DNA of 64,000 nt from Beta vulgaris subsp. vulgaris. Taxonomy: Eukaryota > Streptophyta > Magnoliopsida > Caryophyllales > Amaranthaceae. This document shows positions 23,967-35,020 of the stretch, piece after piece. The stretch covers positions 21,691,983-21,755,982 of the forward strand of contig NC_079210.1 in assembly GCF_026745355.1 (NCBI RefSeq), given 5' to 3'. Numbering within the stretch: the stretch's first letter is position 1; each line of letters opens with the position of its first letter. The notes under the pieces are model-generated. The model searched no databases and was not told the origin of the DNA. It saw only the letters and a list, made by a program, of their open reading frames with translations. The translations under genes were made by a program, and so were the position numbers.

Positions 23967-24639
23967 CTGCAACAGTTGAAATGTTTTTAAGTTAATCAAC
24001 ATGAAAATAGGTATATTTCATCAGCTAAACCGAATTCAATGACCGCAAATAGACCTATCAAAAATCGACCCAAAACCAACCCGAAAAAACTGGTTCTTGA
24101 ACAAAATGTTGTGACTCAAAATTTGAGTTTATCCGGACTCGAATATTGTTTGGGAATTTTTCGTTTTTTAATGTAGTTTAGTTTCAGCAGTTTTGTTTTT
24201 TTCGTTTTTTTATCGTTTTTTCTTTCAGTTTTTTTGTAAGATCAGTTTGTAAATTCATTGTTTTAGGTTAGTAATTTTTTTTTCCTGTTTTTTTTGTTTC
24301 AGCAGCACATTCTAGATCTCTTTTTATTTTGTGAAGGTAGATTTGATTTTTTTTAGGTTAGTGTTATAGATGCAGTAGATTTGTGAGTTAATTTCTTTTA
24401 GGTTAGTGTTCTATATAATATGTTTGTTTTTTTTGGATGAAGGCAGATTTGATTTCATTTGTGTTTTAATTAAGTGTTTTTTTTACACTCTAATTTCTTA
24501 TATGAATATCCAAAAAAAAATGTCCCCAAAGATTTTTTTGTAAATTTTGCAGTTGCATCTAATTGTGATTAGGAGCAACAAATAAAAATGTCCTCAAAGA
24601 TTTTTTTAGGCTACAAAATATAATTACCTCTAAATATAT

Positions 24640-25174
24640 TTAGAGGCAAAACAAGTGGTTGCCTTCATTCATAATTTGTCGTAAGAATTATAATTGCCTC
24701 TAAACGTTAGTACTTTTAGAAACAATATTTGTGTGCCCCAAAAAGGTGGCAATAGAGTCAACTCACAATTAGAGGCAGACTTATGGTTGCCACTAAAAAC
24801 AGAGTGGTCTTATCACCAATAAACACTGTGTGCCCCAAAAAGGTAGAATTAGAGGCAACCTATATTTAGTGACTGCCTAGTGGTTGCCTCAAAATGCAAG
24901 TGGCTATATAAACACAATGACTTGTTTGCCTCAAAAATGGGGCATTAGGGGCAACCAATTATTAGCGACATGCACATGGTTGCCTCTAAACATAAGTGTC
25001 TTTAGAGGCACCATAACTTGTGTGCCTTAAAAGGGTGGCATTAGGGGCAACCTATAATTAGCGACGGACTAATTAGAGACAGCAAGAAAATTGCTTCTAA
25101 ACACCAATAGAGGTTACAAACATATATTTAGATGCAACTTATGATTGCCTCTATATGTAGCTTTTCTTGTAGTG
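24640..25174. repeat. 3' subterminal repeats of the CACTA element
   Basis: Repeated phrases GGTTGCCTCTAAA, TTAGAGGCAACC and TGTGCCCCAAAAAGGTGGCA occur in both orientations up to the right terminal repeat. They mirror the GTTGCCTCTAAA / GTTGTCTCTAAA motif of the left side. The part from 24,000 to 24,640 is AT-rich with long T-runs and nothing else recognisable. Confidence 0.75.
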
Positions 25175-25177
25175 TTT

Positions 25178-25559
25178 GTTAGTACGTGCAGAGCCTTGAA
25201 ATCGCAAAGTGCGATCCCTCAATTAGTGTCCACCTCACAGTTAAATCCGCTTTGAGACCATAAACTTAAAACGGAACCAACGATCTAGTCTTTCTCTTAT
25301 CACAAGGTTAGACTCTTGGGCATAGTGTTTAGATTTTGGCTAGGGTTTTTGATACATTACTAGTATGAATAATCATGTCATTCTAATTGGCTATGCGACA
25401 AATTGATGAGAGATCTCTCTCTCATTCTTAGAGTATTATTAAGGTTATTTGACTTTGTTTATTCCCTATTATAGTTTATTTTTTCCTTAATTTTGGCTCT
25501 TTTTTTTTGTCTAACTCCCTCTTAGCACATATATGTATGTATTTGTATCCCCTCTCCTA
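25178..25559. other. Spacer between CACTA element and Athila LTR
   Basis: No gene seen. The Athila 5' LTR may begin within or just after this stretch; no TG boundary could be proven because a second LTR copy is missing. Confidence 0.35.
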
Positions 25560-27035
25560 CTCTTGCATTTAATCTTTGATGTCAAGGAATTCAAGTTCCT
25601 ACAAGTTTAGAGGGGAGCAAAAAGGGGAAGCAAAAAGTAGTGAGCTCACCTGAGCTCCCAACAGACAGCCCGACACAGGTTGCCCGCCCCAGCTTGCACC
25701 AGCCCACATGAGCTCGGTCGCCTGCCCGGAAGGTTTAGGGCCAATAGATACTGCCTCCCTTTTGGAAGTTTAGGCGCACGCATAGAGAAGTTTCTCGAGC
25801 ACACTTACCATGCACCGCCTAAGCCATCTTGTAGCTTGTTCGTGCTCTCTCTTATAACCCACTCGGGCAATTGATGATTGGGTGTTTTTTCTGGATTTCT
25901 TTAGCTTTACGACTTGTGTACTTACAGGAGGTATAAATACTCCTATACCCTATTTTTGGAAATAATCTCGATTCTTAGAGCCCTAATCTTAGTTACTAGT
26001 GTAGGAGAGAGAAAACTTGGTTCAAGAATTGTAAATTGGAGAATGAAAATCAATGAAAACCTTACAATTTTTTTGAAGTTCGATTTTCCTTAGTAATCCT
26101 CTCAATCCTTTCTTTTTTCTCATTATTTTTATGCATTTCTACTTTATTAGTTTCATGCTATAGCTTCATATTTTAATCGTTTAATCTTCATGTTTAATAG
26201 TTAATCTAGAATAAAGTTTTCATCTTGTCCTAGTTTTTTCTTGTTTGTTCACTAGATTTTATTTTGTTTTTGCTTTAAAGTCTTGATTTTTGGTTTTTTT
26301 GCTACTATTAGATTGGTGATTTATTGCTAGTTTTTCCATGTTTAGGATGTTTGGTAGTATAATGGGTAGTGAGTAGTTCATTGACTAGCTAGGATTGGGA
26401 GTAGCCTAGTCATTATTTACATCCTATTTTCATGACTAAAATTAATTGGGTTGGATATGTTTGGGATTTGTGCAATTCTAATATTTGATGTTTATTGGTT
26501 ACTTAGTTGATGTGAGCTCCATCACTTTTTGATCCTTTTGTTACTCATTTATTGGTTAACCTTCATGAATGATTGATCAGTTGCTATACATCACTTGTTT
26601 ATTGGTATTAACTTGGGTTTGATTTCAATCCTAACTTGGCCTAGTTAGGCGATAACACCTAGAAATATAGGCTTTTTTTTTTGCCATAATACGATTCCAA
26701 ACTCCCTAACAATGATTTTAAAGGTGTTGAGGTTTGTTAATTTCCTTTGCATATCCCGACTACATGTTAATCCCTATTTCTCTACTTGTTTGTTGGATGT
26801 GAACTATGATTGTGGTGTTTTCCCACTCCTAGTGCTTTTCCTAACTTGATTCCGATAGTTTTAATCACTTAGTTTATTCTAAACATGATGATTTCTTCGA
26901 CTTAGCTTACTTTTAGCGATTCCATCTTCGTGAGACATTTGATCCTTGTGGTTTGACCCTTACTTACCACTTGACTAGTTGAGGTGTATAGTTAGCTTTT
27001 TTATTTGACATTAGGGGAGTTAGTAACGACCTAGT

Positions 27036-29340
27036 AGTAATAGCTAGTCAATAATAATAATAAAAGTAGTGATTATAGTAATAATAATAATAATAAAATA
27101 TATATACATATGATGAGAAATAGTAATCATTAAAAAGGAAATTTGATTAAGAAAACCTCTTATATATATAGTACGAGTAGTTCACTTTAATAAGGCTACC
27201 TGTTGGAAGTATTATTATTATTATATTAGCAAAAGGGGATAAGTGTTTGGGGTAGGTGAGTATAACATAAACCAATAACAAACCACGTGACAAGTTGGTC
27301 TGCAGTTCTGATAGGAGTTACCAAAGGAAAGGGGACCCTCCAGAAAATTCCAAGTACAATAAGTCCAAAACGTTGATATCACAACTCAGTATACTTATAG
27401 GTGAACTTCCAGTTAAATTTTCACCCTCAAATTCCACAAAAAATTCCACAGCCCAGAAGTCGTCAAGACTTCCACCACACACCCGCCAGAACCACGGTTA
27501 TATCCAAGCTCCATTCTTCCTCCATTTTCTTAGGTAAAAACTCCATTTTTCTTCCATGCAAACTAATAAAAATGTTCTGAACTTGTAGGTGCATATAGGG
27601 TAACCAAGAATTTCAGGAAAAACAATGGGAAAATCGAAGAACAAGAGGAGGAAGAACTCATTAAGGTAAACTGAAAAAAAAAACAGATTCTTAGATGATG
27701 TGTTTAGGCTTTGTTTTGGGGGAAATCCTTCCTATTGCTAATTTCTATTGTGTGTATGTCTTAAATTTGTTAGTTAGGAGTAAATCTTCGAGCTTTTGCA
27801 GCCATTTTGGGAAGAAACTAAGCTAGGAACTAAGGTACACACAATTCAAAACTAACATGGGATTTTTAGTTGTTTAGGTTGGTGAAACCTCTTTGTATGA
27901 AATTATGGGCTTAAAGTTTGAGTCTTTATATGATAATGAGTAACATGTATATACTGGTTCAAGTATAACATATGTGAATTTTTATTGCATGCATGTTGAA
28001 TGATACATAATATTGAAACAACAAGTAAAAATACTAATGGATGAAAGATGGATTTTTTTGTGTGATTTTGTGGTTTAGTTGGAATTTCATTGGAACAATT
28101 TGGAACTTAGGACCCTAACCTACTGTATTTTCATATATAAACAAAGGTTAATGAGAATTAGGCTCATGAACCAAAGAGTGCAGTAAACTTCATTTGTAAG
28201 ATACTATATTTTGCCGAAACTTCGAATGTGATTTGACAAGGTTCATATCATAATATTCAAGAGCCATCTTTTCTGTGATATTTGAATTTAAGTATGACCA
28301 TGATTGTAGGAATGAGAGGCCTTTATCTATAATTAACAAGTAAAATTATGAATAAAGTATATGAGAAATAAATGTTAGAAACAATGAAACGTTATCTTGT
28401 TATGCATGATTAAAAATTCCAAAACTAGGGGAGTAGAGTTATTTTGAGAAGTAATGGAAGTAATGGTAGATATATTTTATAAAGGATATTGATTGAGATG
28501 TTAGTTGCAAAAGATTTGAGTTTCATAGAAATGATAGGGGGAAGAAACTGCGTAAGCAGTGATGAACACACCATAGGGTGTGTGTATGAGTATAGATGAT
28601 AGGACATGTCCTGGATTAAGTCTTGCAAGCAGTACATATATTATAATGGGAAGACGTTCCCATGAGTTTAGAGTCGGCAGAGTAGCCCTCTATTCGTGCT
28701 TCTTCTCCCCGGTTAAATGTATTAATAAATAGATAGAAAAGAACCTAGATGGTAAAGTGCATTTCTTATACTCAATATTTGAAACATGGAAAGATCGCGC
28801 CACTGACACCTTGGAAAATCGTAACTCACATGTAATTAAGTGATGATTGCCAATGCTTAACTTATATAAAAATAAGCGTTATGAATGCCTCCTACAAGAA
28901 TAAACATGAGAACTGAAGAATTTGTGTGTACCAGCTTTGCTGACTTAAATTGTTATTGTCATTTCCCAACTGCCCTTCTAGGCAGTGGTGGAATTGCAGG
29001 GCTAGGTAAAAGGAGTTGTTTGGAATTACGTGATGCGCTTGCCACCGTGTTGTGAACTTAAATGTTTTGTCATTTTGTTACGTTTATAATACTTGAAATG
29101 TAAATATTATAATAGATTCCATGACATGTATTTTTGGTAGATCCATATGTAAATTTCCTAAAAAAAAATAGGGATTGTAATATTATATTAATATTTTAAG
29201 CAGGTGGTAAGATACTTCAAAGTCTTGGGGTTTCCTTAAGAAGGGAAACTCAAGCTTGGGTAACGTCACCTAATTAGCTACGATGCAATTATACTTCCAG
29301 TAGCTTTCATATAAGCAGCTTAATTAGGTGGGCTGTTACA
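27036..29340 (+). repeat. 5' LTR of the Tekay element
   Basis: It begins AGTAATAGCTAGTCAATAAT and ends GGGCTGTTACA just before the primer-binding site. An AAT microsatellite is near the start and a TATA-like TTATATATATAG lies at about 27,160. The first two bases are AG rather than the usual TG, and the 3' LTR shows the same. Conserved phrases GGACATGTCC (about 28,602) and ACCAGCTTTGCTGA (about 28,930) are shared with the solo LTR at 39,594-43,074. Confidence 0.88.
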
Positions 29341-29342
29341 GT

Positions 29343-29355
29343 TGGTATCCGAGCC
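29343..29355 (+). promoter_or_regulatory. Tekay primer-binding site
   Basis: TGGTATCCGAGCC, two bases after the LTR end, fits the initiator-methionine tRNA primer site of Ty3/gypsy chromoviruses, with one base differing from the copia form. Confidence 0.85.
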
Positions 29356-29615
29356 AAGGTTTTCAAGTATGATTTTTTTTATGACTTTCAACATACATAT
29401 TTAATTTTATTAAACTACTTTTGTTTTCAAAATAAATATCATAGATTTCCAAAAGAAAATATATATATGTATATACTTGTGTTTACGGAAGGGAGAGAAA
29501 ATAATATTAGTCAACGTGTGTGATCATGTGGATAAGGATATGTGAATAATATGATTATGTGCATATTTGCCAAATACATGAAATATGTGTAATGTAAGTT
29601 ATGTGTTTTGTTTAG

Positions 29616-30290
29616 ATGTCAGTAAATAGGAACTCTAGTGGGAGCAGGGATGGAACCGAACGGTTTGTGAGAGAACCAGATACGTATTACCCCGTGGGTA
29701 AATGGTGGGATGATGCCTTTGACTATGCCTATGAAATCATGGATCGCATTCATGAGTATAATCAAATCAAGGGAATGAGTAGCCACAATCATTATCAACG
29801 ACATGGCATACAAGCTTAGACTATTATAAAGACCCTGCCCACCTGTGAGCCTTGGGCTAGCTTTCGACAGACTTACTAGAGATTGATCGAGCAGTATATA
29901 GCCACATGGGTAATCCAGGGAAGTGATGTTAGTGTAGAAAATATACAAAAGAGTTTGATCCGCTGGGAAGGGCATGTTGGTGAAGTTTTTCGCGAGATGA
30001 GAATTATGATGGATCGACAAAAGCAGGGTCAAATATTTCCAAATGACCCACATTGGGGGACTATGTATGAACGACTAGTGCAAATAGAAGAAAGACGTGA
30101 AAGTAGGAAAGCAAGGAGAGGGCAAAATGTGGTTGCCAATTATGTAGGGGACTCTTGTAACTCCAGCTCGGGATCGACACTAAACCCGGTAGATCAGTGC
30201 AAGGCATGTGGGCCGGATTATGTTCCTGAGACCCCTTCTAGCAGCAGTGATGATAGTGGATATTTCTATGATCCATGTAACCTAGATTAA
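29616..30290 (+). pseudogene. Extra reading frame between PBS and gag, unknown function
   Basis: One frame runs from ATG at 29,616 to TAA at 30,288-30,290, about 224 codons, interrupted only by two TAG codons (29,817 and 29,877). Both TAGs are what a C-to-T change would make of CAG glutamine codons, and glutamine fits locally. The N-terminal part has an aromatic, acidic block (VGKWWDDAFDYAYEIMDRIH). The middle is charged and probably helical (HVGEVFREMRIMMDRQK; ERLVQIEERRESRKARRGQ). The C-terminal part is serine-rich and acidic (CKACGPDYVPETPSSSSDD). There are no zinc knuckles or gag motifs; gag itself begins 200 bp downstream. Frames between LTR and gag are known in Ogre/Tat gypsy elements, but I do not know of one in Tekay elements. 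TTTTGTTTAG right before the ATG looks like a splice acceptor. Confidence 0.6.
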
Positions 30291-30490
30291 GGAATCTCAT
30301 GTTTAAGTTATCGTAATTAAGTATGTAAGTTGCTATGCGAAGGTGGTATAATGTCGTTATGTATGGAGTGTGAATTTTTTTTTTCTTTTAAGTTAATGAA
30401 TAATACCTTTGTGTTTGTGAAAGATGGGTGAATTAAAGCATTAATATCAATATGGAAACACTGTTAATTGGTGATAAATGTATGTAGGAA

Positions 30491-31547
30491 ATGGACAAAT
30501 CAAACCCTTCCCAAGTTGATGAGGCAACCCGAGAATCAAGTAAGGACGATCAAATCAGGGAACTTCATGAGATGAATGCTAAATTATTAGCAATCTTGGA
30601 AACGCAGGGAGCTAACAAGCATGATGAAGAAGGAAAAATTTATAAACGACTGGCGGCACATAAGCCGCGAAGCTATGATGGAGAGGCTGATCCAGTCAAA
30701 TTTGAAGATTGGGTAAGCTACATGAGTAAGTTGCTGTATGTAGTAAACTGTCCTGAAGGGATGAAAGTGAGGCTGGCTTCCTTCTATTTGAAGGGGCCGG
30801 CTGATTTATGGTGGCTCACCTTAAAAGAAATTGCTAAGCAGCCTGAGTTTACATGGGAATGGTTTGTCGAAAAATTAAGAGAGAAGTTCTTTCCTCCAGC
30901 CTTGAGGAGGATGAAAGAGAGCGAGTTCTTGAGTTTGAGACAAGGAAAAATGACCGTGCTAGAGTATGCTGCAAAGTTCATTGAGCTCTCTCGATTCGCT
31001 AGTGATATTGTAAAATGTGAAAGATTGCAAGCCATGCGGTTTTTCAATGGTCTGAATTTAAAATATCAAAAAAGGATAGGTGTGTACACCTCATTTGAAG
31101 ACTTGTATAATCGTGCTCTTGAGCATGAACGCATAGAGATGAAGGACGAGGAATTCCGAAGGAAAAGAAAGGGAGACGGAATGAGGGGAGTTGTTTCGAA
31201 AAAAACCTAAAATAGAAGCATTTGCCTCATCTGCAAGGGGTTCGATTGGGAACCTTAGAAATGATAAGGCAGAATGGAAGTGCAATAAGTGTGGCAAGGG
31301 GCACTTTCGAAGGAGCTGCACAGGGCAGATTGTATGTTTCAAATGCAAGAATGTGGGGCATCGACTCAAGGAGTGCCCGATGGGGGGTTCACAAAAAGTG
31401 ATGGAGGGAGCTGCAAGGACTGGAGGCACCCTGATGATCAAGGGAAGTGAAGCAAGTGCGACAAGGGAGCCCAAGGATGGCGCATATCGTCAATCAGGCA
31501 AGGGCTCTGGGAAAATGTTCGCTATCAAGGCAGAAGCAGCTACATGA
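30491..31547 (+). pseudogene. Tekay gag (capsid and zinc knuckles), frameshifted
   Basis: Gag forms the virus-like particle that packages the element RNA. The capsid part is at 30,491-31,210 (239 residues). It opens with a short charged region, then HKPRSYDGEADPVKFEDWVS, a retrotransposon-gag core with LKGPADLWWLTLKE and FTWEWFVEKLREKFFPPALR, and then FLSLRQGKMTVLEYAAKFIEL. The frame breaks at a seven-A run (about 31,199-31,205) and continues one frame over at 31,191-31,547. That part holds two zinc-knuckle-like motifs: CNKCGKGHFRRSC, one residue shorter than the canonical spacing, and CFKCKNVGHRLKEC, canonical. A TGA at 31,545 ends this part before protease. In intact Tekay elements gag and pol are usually one frame, so I read the shift as damage rather than programmed frameshifting. 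Confidence 0.88.
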
Positions 31548-31574
31548 CTTGAGATACAGGAAATTGAAGGTAAC

Positions 31575-34500
31575 ATGATCACTAGGATATTTCCAGTTTG
31601 TAATAGTCCTGCTTATGTATTATTAGATACAGGGGCGTCCCACTCTTTTATCTCTCATGCATGTGTTAAAAGATTAGTACGTCTACCCCAGGTGGAACCC
31701 TTAGAGCTGGTAATTAGCACCCCCAACGGGAGTCTGGTACACTGTAAATGGGTATTCAGGGACTGTAATATTCAAATAGCGGGAGCAGATTTGAAGGTCG
31801 ATTTAGTTCCTATTGAGTTGAGGAACTATGATGTGATATTGGGAATGGATTGGCTAAGTCAGAACAAAGCCATCATTGAATGTTACACTAAGAAAGTTAA
31901 GCTTGGAGTGTCGTTCGAAAACAAGGGCAGTTTGAGGCAATTAGAACAAACTAAGTCCACTACCCCATAAGATAGAAGAAATCTCAGTAGTAAAGGAATT
32001 TGTGGATGTATTTCCTGATGACTTACCTAGACTACCACCATACAGAGTAGTAGATTTTCATATAGATCTAGTCCCAGGTGCAACCCCGATATCTCGGGCT
32101 CCGTACAGGATGGCCCCAGCGGAAATGGCAGAATTGAAAAAACAATTGGAGGAGTTATTGCAGAAGGGATACATCAGACCCAGCGTGTCTCCATGGGGAG
32201 CGCCAATGTTATTTGTTAAGAAGAAAGATGGATCTATGAGATTGTGCATTGACTATCGGGAAATCAATAAGATCACGATCCGAAATCGTTATCCATTACC
32301 CAGAATTGACGATTTATTCAACCAGTTAAAAGGGGCTGGAGTATTCTCCAAGATAGATTTAAGATCGGGGTATCATCAGATGCGAATTGCGGATGAGGAT
32401 ATGCCCAAGACCGCCTTCCGAACTAGATACGACCATTATGAATTTGTTGTGATGCCTTTTGGATTAACTAACGCGCCAGCAGCTTTCGTGGACTTGATGC
32501 AAAGGTATTTTAAGCCCTTCTTGGACCAGTTTGTGGTGGTATTCATAGATGATATACTGGTATACTCAAAGAATCGAGAGGAGCATGAAGATCATCTGAG
32601 AAGCGTGTTGGAGCTATTGAGGAAGGAAAAATTGGTGCGAAGTTTAGCAAATGTGACTTCTGGTTGGAGAAGGTCGGTTTCCTAGGGCATGTGGTAACCA
32701 AGGAAGGAGTCGCAGTAGACCCAGAGATGATCAAGGCAGCGAAAGATTGGCCTACCCCGACTAATGTGGCGGAGGTTAGGAGTTTCTTAAGACTCGCCGG
32801 GTATTATCGGAAATTGTGAAAGATTTTTCTCGAATCTCCCTTCCGATTACAAATTTGATCAAGAAAAGCAAGAATTTTCAGTGGACAGAAAAATGTGAGT
32901 ATGCGTTCCGGGAACTCAAAAACAGATTAACCAGCGCACCTGTCTTTGCATTGCCATCAGGTACAGAGGGGTTTGAGGTTTATACTAATGCATCTCAGGA
33001 AGGACTCGGATGTGTATTGATGCAGAACCAGAGAGTAATAGCCTATGCGTCTAGACAGTTGAAGTCGCACGAAAGAAACTACCCGGTACATGATATGGAA
33101 TTGGCAGCGGTGTTATATGCTTTGAAGTTGTGGCGGCACTATTTATACGGCGTCGCTTGCAGGATTTATACTGACCACAAGAGCTTACAGTATATTTTTA
33201 CACAAAAAGAAGTTAATATGAGACAGAGGAGATGGTTGGAATTACTTAAAGATTATGATATTGATATTCAGTATCATCCTGGGAAAGCTAATAGAGTAGC
33301 AGATGCCTTAAGTAGAAGGCAGCGTCGGGAAATGAATTTAATAACCTTTGTTCCCCATGAGATGTATATGGAATTGGTAAGGTTAAATTTGGAAATTGTG
33401 GACAATGAAAACTTGCAAGGGCAACTAAACGCATTGTCAGTACAACCTAAATTATACGAAGAAATTAAGTCGAAGCAAATGCAAGACAATTTCCTTAAAG
33501 GAATAAGGGAAAAAGTGGCACAAGGTGAATCAGGGGATTTTCGTGAGCATGATGATGGGAGAATTAGAATAAACGGAAGATGGTGTGTTCCTGATGATTC
33601 ATACTTAAAAGAAATTTTTTTAAAGGAGGCTCATAACAGCTCTTATTCCGTACATCCGGGAAGGGATAAAATGGTGCATGATCTGAAGAAATCTTTTTGG
33701 TGGAAAGGATTAAAGCGAGATGTAAGCCAATTTGTTGCAAAATGCATGATTTGTCAGAAGGTGAAGTTTGATAGGGGAAAAATGTCGGGATTGCTACAAC
33801 CATTACTGATACCAGAATGGAAGTGGGATTCGATTTCCATGGATTTTGTAATCGGTCTGCCTAAAACACGGAAGGGTAATGACACAATATGGGTAATCGT
33901 GGATAGATTGACCAAGACGGCGAGATTTATTGCTATGAAAGAAGCATGGAACCAAAAGCATATGGCGGAAGCATATGTTAAGGAGATACTACGACTTCAT
34001 GGTATACCTAACACCATCATCTCGGACAGGGACCCCAGATTCTTTTCTCATTTTTGGCAAAGATTACCGAAAGCCTTTGGGACGACTTTAAATCTCAGCA
34101 CAGCATTCCATCCTGCCACTGATGGCCAAACAAAGCGTACAATTCAAACCTTACAAGATATGCTGAGGGCATGTGTTTTAGAATTTGGAGGAACGTGGGA
34201 ATAAGAGAAGTTGTCATTAATAGAGTTCTCGTATAATAACAGTTTCCAAGCTAGTATTGAGATGGCTCCATATGAAGCACTTTATGGACGACGATGTCGG
34301 ACTCCCATTTGTTGGGATGATATCCGTTCTGGGGTACCAGTGGGTCCTGAAATGGTACGAGAGACTATGGAACAAGTACAACTGATACGAGAAAAGATGA
34401 AGATAACCCAAGATCGACAGAAAAAATATGCAGATAGAAGAAGGAAGAAATTGGAATTCATGGAAGGTGACAAGGTTTTCTTGCGTATATCGCCCACCAA

Positions 34501-34861
34501 GGGAGTCAAACGGTTTGGGGTACGAGGAAAACTAAACCCCAAGTTTATAGGGCCTTATGAAATAATCAGAAGAATTGGTGAAGTAGCTTATGAGCTTGCT
34601 CTGCCAATGGAATTATCGAAAGTTCACAATGTGTTCCACGTGTCACAACTACGCAAGTATATTCCCGATCCAACTCATGTACTGACATATGAACCAGTGC
34701 AAGTCGATGAGAATTTAAGTTATGAAGAAAAGCCATTAAAAATCATTGACAGGCGTGAAAAAGTATTGCGAAATCAAACAATACCACTGGTCAAGGTATT
34801 ATGGACCAACCATGGATCTAAACAAGCAACTTGGGAAAAAGAGTCGGATATGAGAAATTGA
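31575..34861 (+). pseudogene. Tekay pol: protease, RT, RNase H, integrase, chromodomain
   Basis: Protease: 31,575-31,970, with LLDTGASHSFIS and VILGMDWLSQNKAIIEC. A frameshift follows. Reverse transcriptase: 32,002-32,685, with [35 protein letters not shown] and the catalytic FIDD at 32,542-32,553. Another frameshift at about 32,640-32,816 leads to RNase H. There the first catalytic Asp is changed to Asn (YTNAS, codon 32,987-32,989), while the ELAAV Glu and YTDHKSL Asp are kept. Integrase has the HHCC zinc region near 33,650-33,760 and the core acids in SMDF and SDRDPRF. The catalytic Glu is replaced by Lys (GQTKRT, codon 34,133-34,135). A TAA at 34,202 interrupts the frame, which resumes in phase at 34,211 through the GPY/F region (FIGPYEIIRRIGEVAYELAL). 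A chromodomain-like end at about 34,730-34,860 (IPLVKVLWTNHGSKQATWE) supports the chromovirus placement. Confidence 0.93.
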
Positions 34862-34910
34862 TATCCCCATTTATTTTAAGGTATGATTTGAGTTTCGGGA
34901 CGAAACTTCT

Positions 34911-34924
34911 TAAGGGGGTGAGAA
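34911..34924 (+). promoter_or_regulatory. Tekay polypurine tract
   Basis: TAAGGGGGTGAGAA lies directly before the 3' LTR, downstream of the phrase GTTTCGGGACGAAACTTCT common before chromovirus polypurine tracts. Confidence 0.8.
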
Positions 34925-34960
34925 AGTAATAGCTAGTCAATAATAATAAAAATAGTGATT

Positions 34961-35020
<60 letters not shown>

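Larger units (their letters stand above)
19857..25174. mobile_element. Complete 5.3-kb CACTA transposon, TSD TTT
   Basis: The left end CACTACAAAAAAAAAA (19,857) and right end CTTTTCTTGTAGTG (25,174) are terminal inverted repeats of the CACTA type. Homology continues inward as GGCTACAGAGGCA on the left and the complement of GCTACATATAGAGGCA on the right. TTT occurs immediately outside both ends (19,854-19,856 and 25,175-25,177), the 3-bp target duplication of this superfamily. Both subterminal regions carry many copies of GTTGCCTCTAAA / GTTGTCTCTAAA. There is no intact transposase, so it is non-autonomous. Its interior has a leader-like GC-rich block, a transposase remnant with splice sites, part of another CACTA family and a captured exon, each listed separately. 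Confidence 0.9.

Noticed and set aside
31191..31210. Programmed frameshift between Tekay capsid and zinc knuckles at an A7 run
   Set aside because: The knuckles normally belong to gag, other frameshifts and stops occur nearby, and no slippery site plus structure is evident; damage is simpler.
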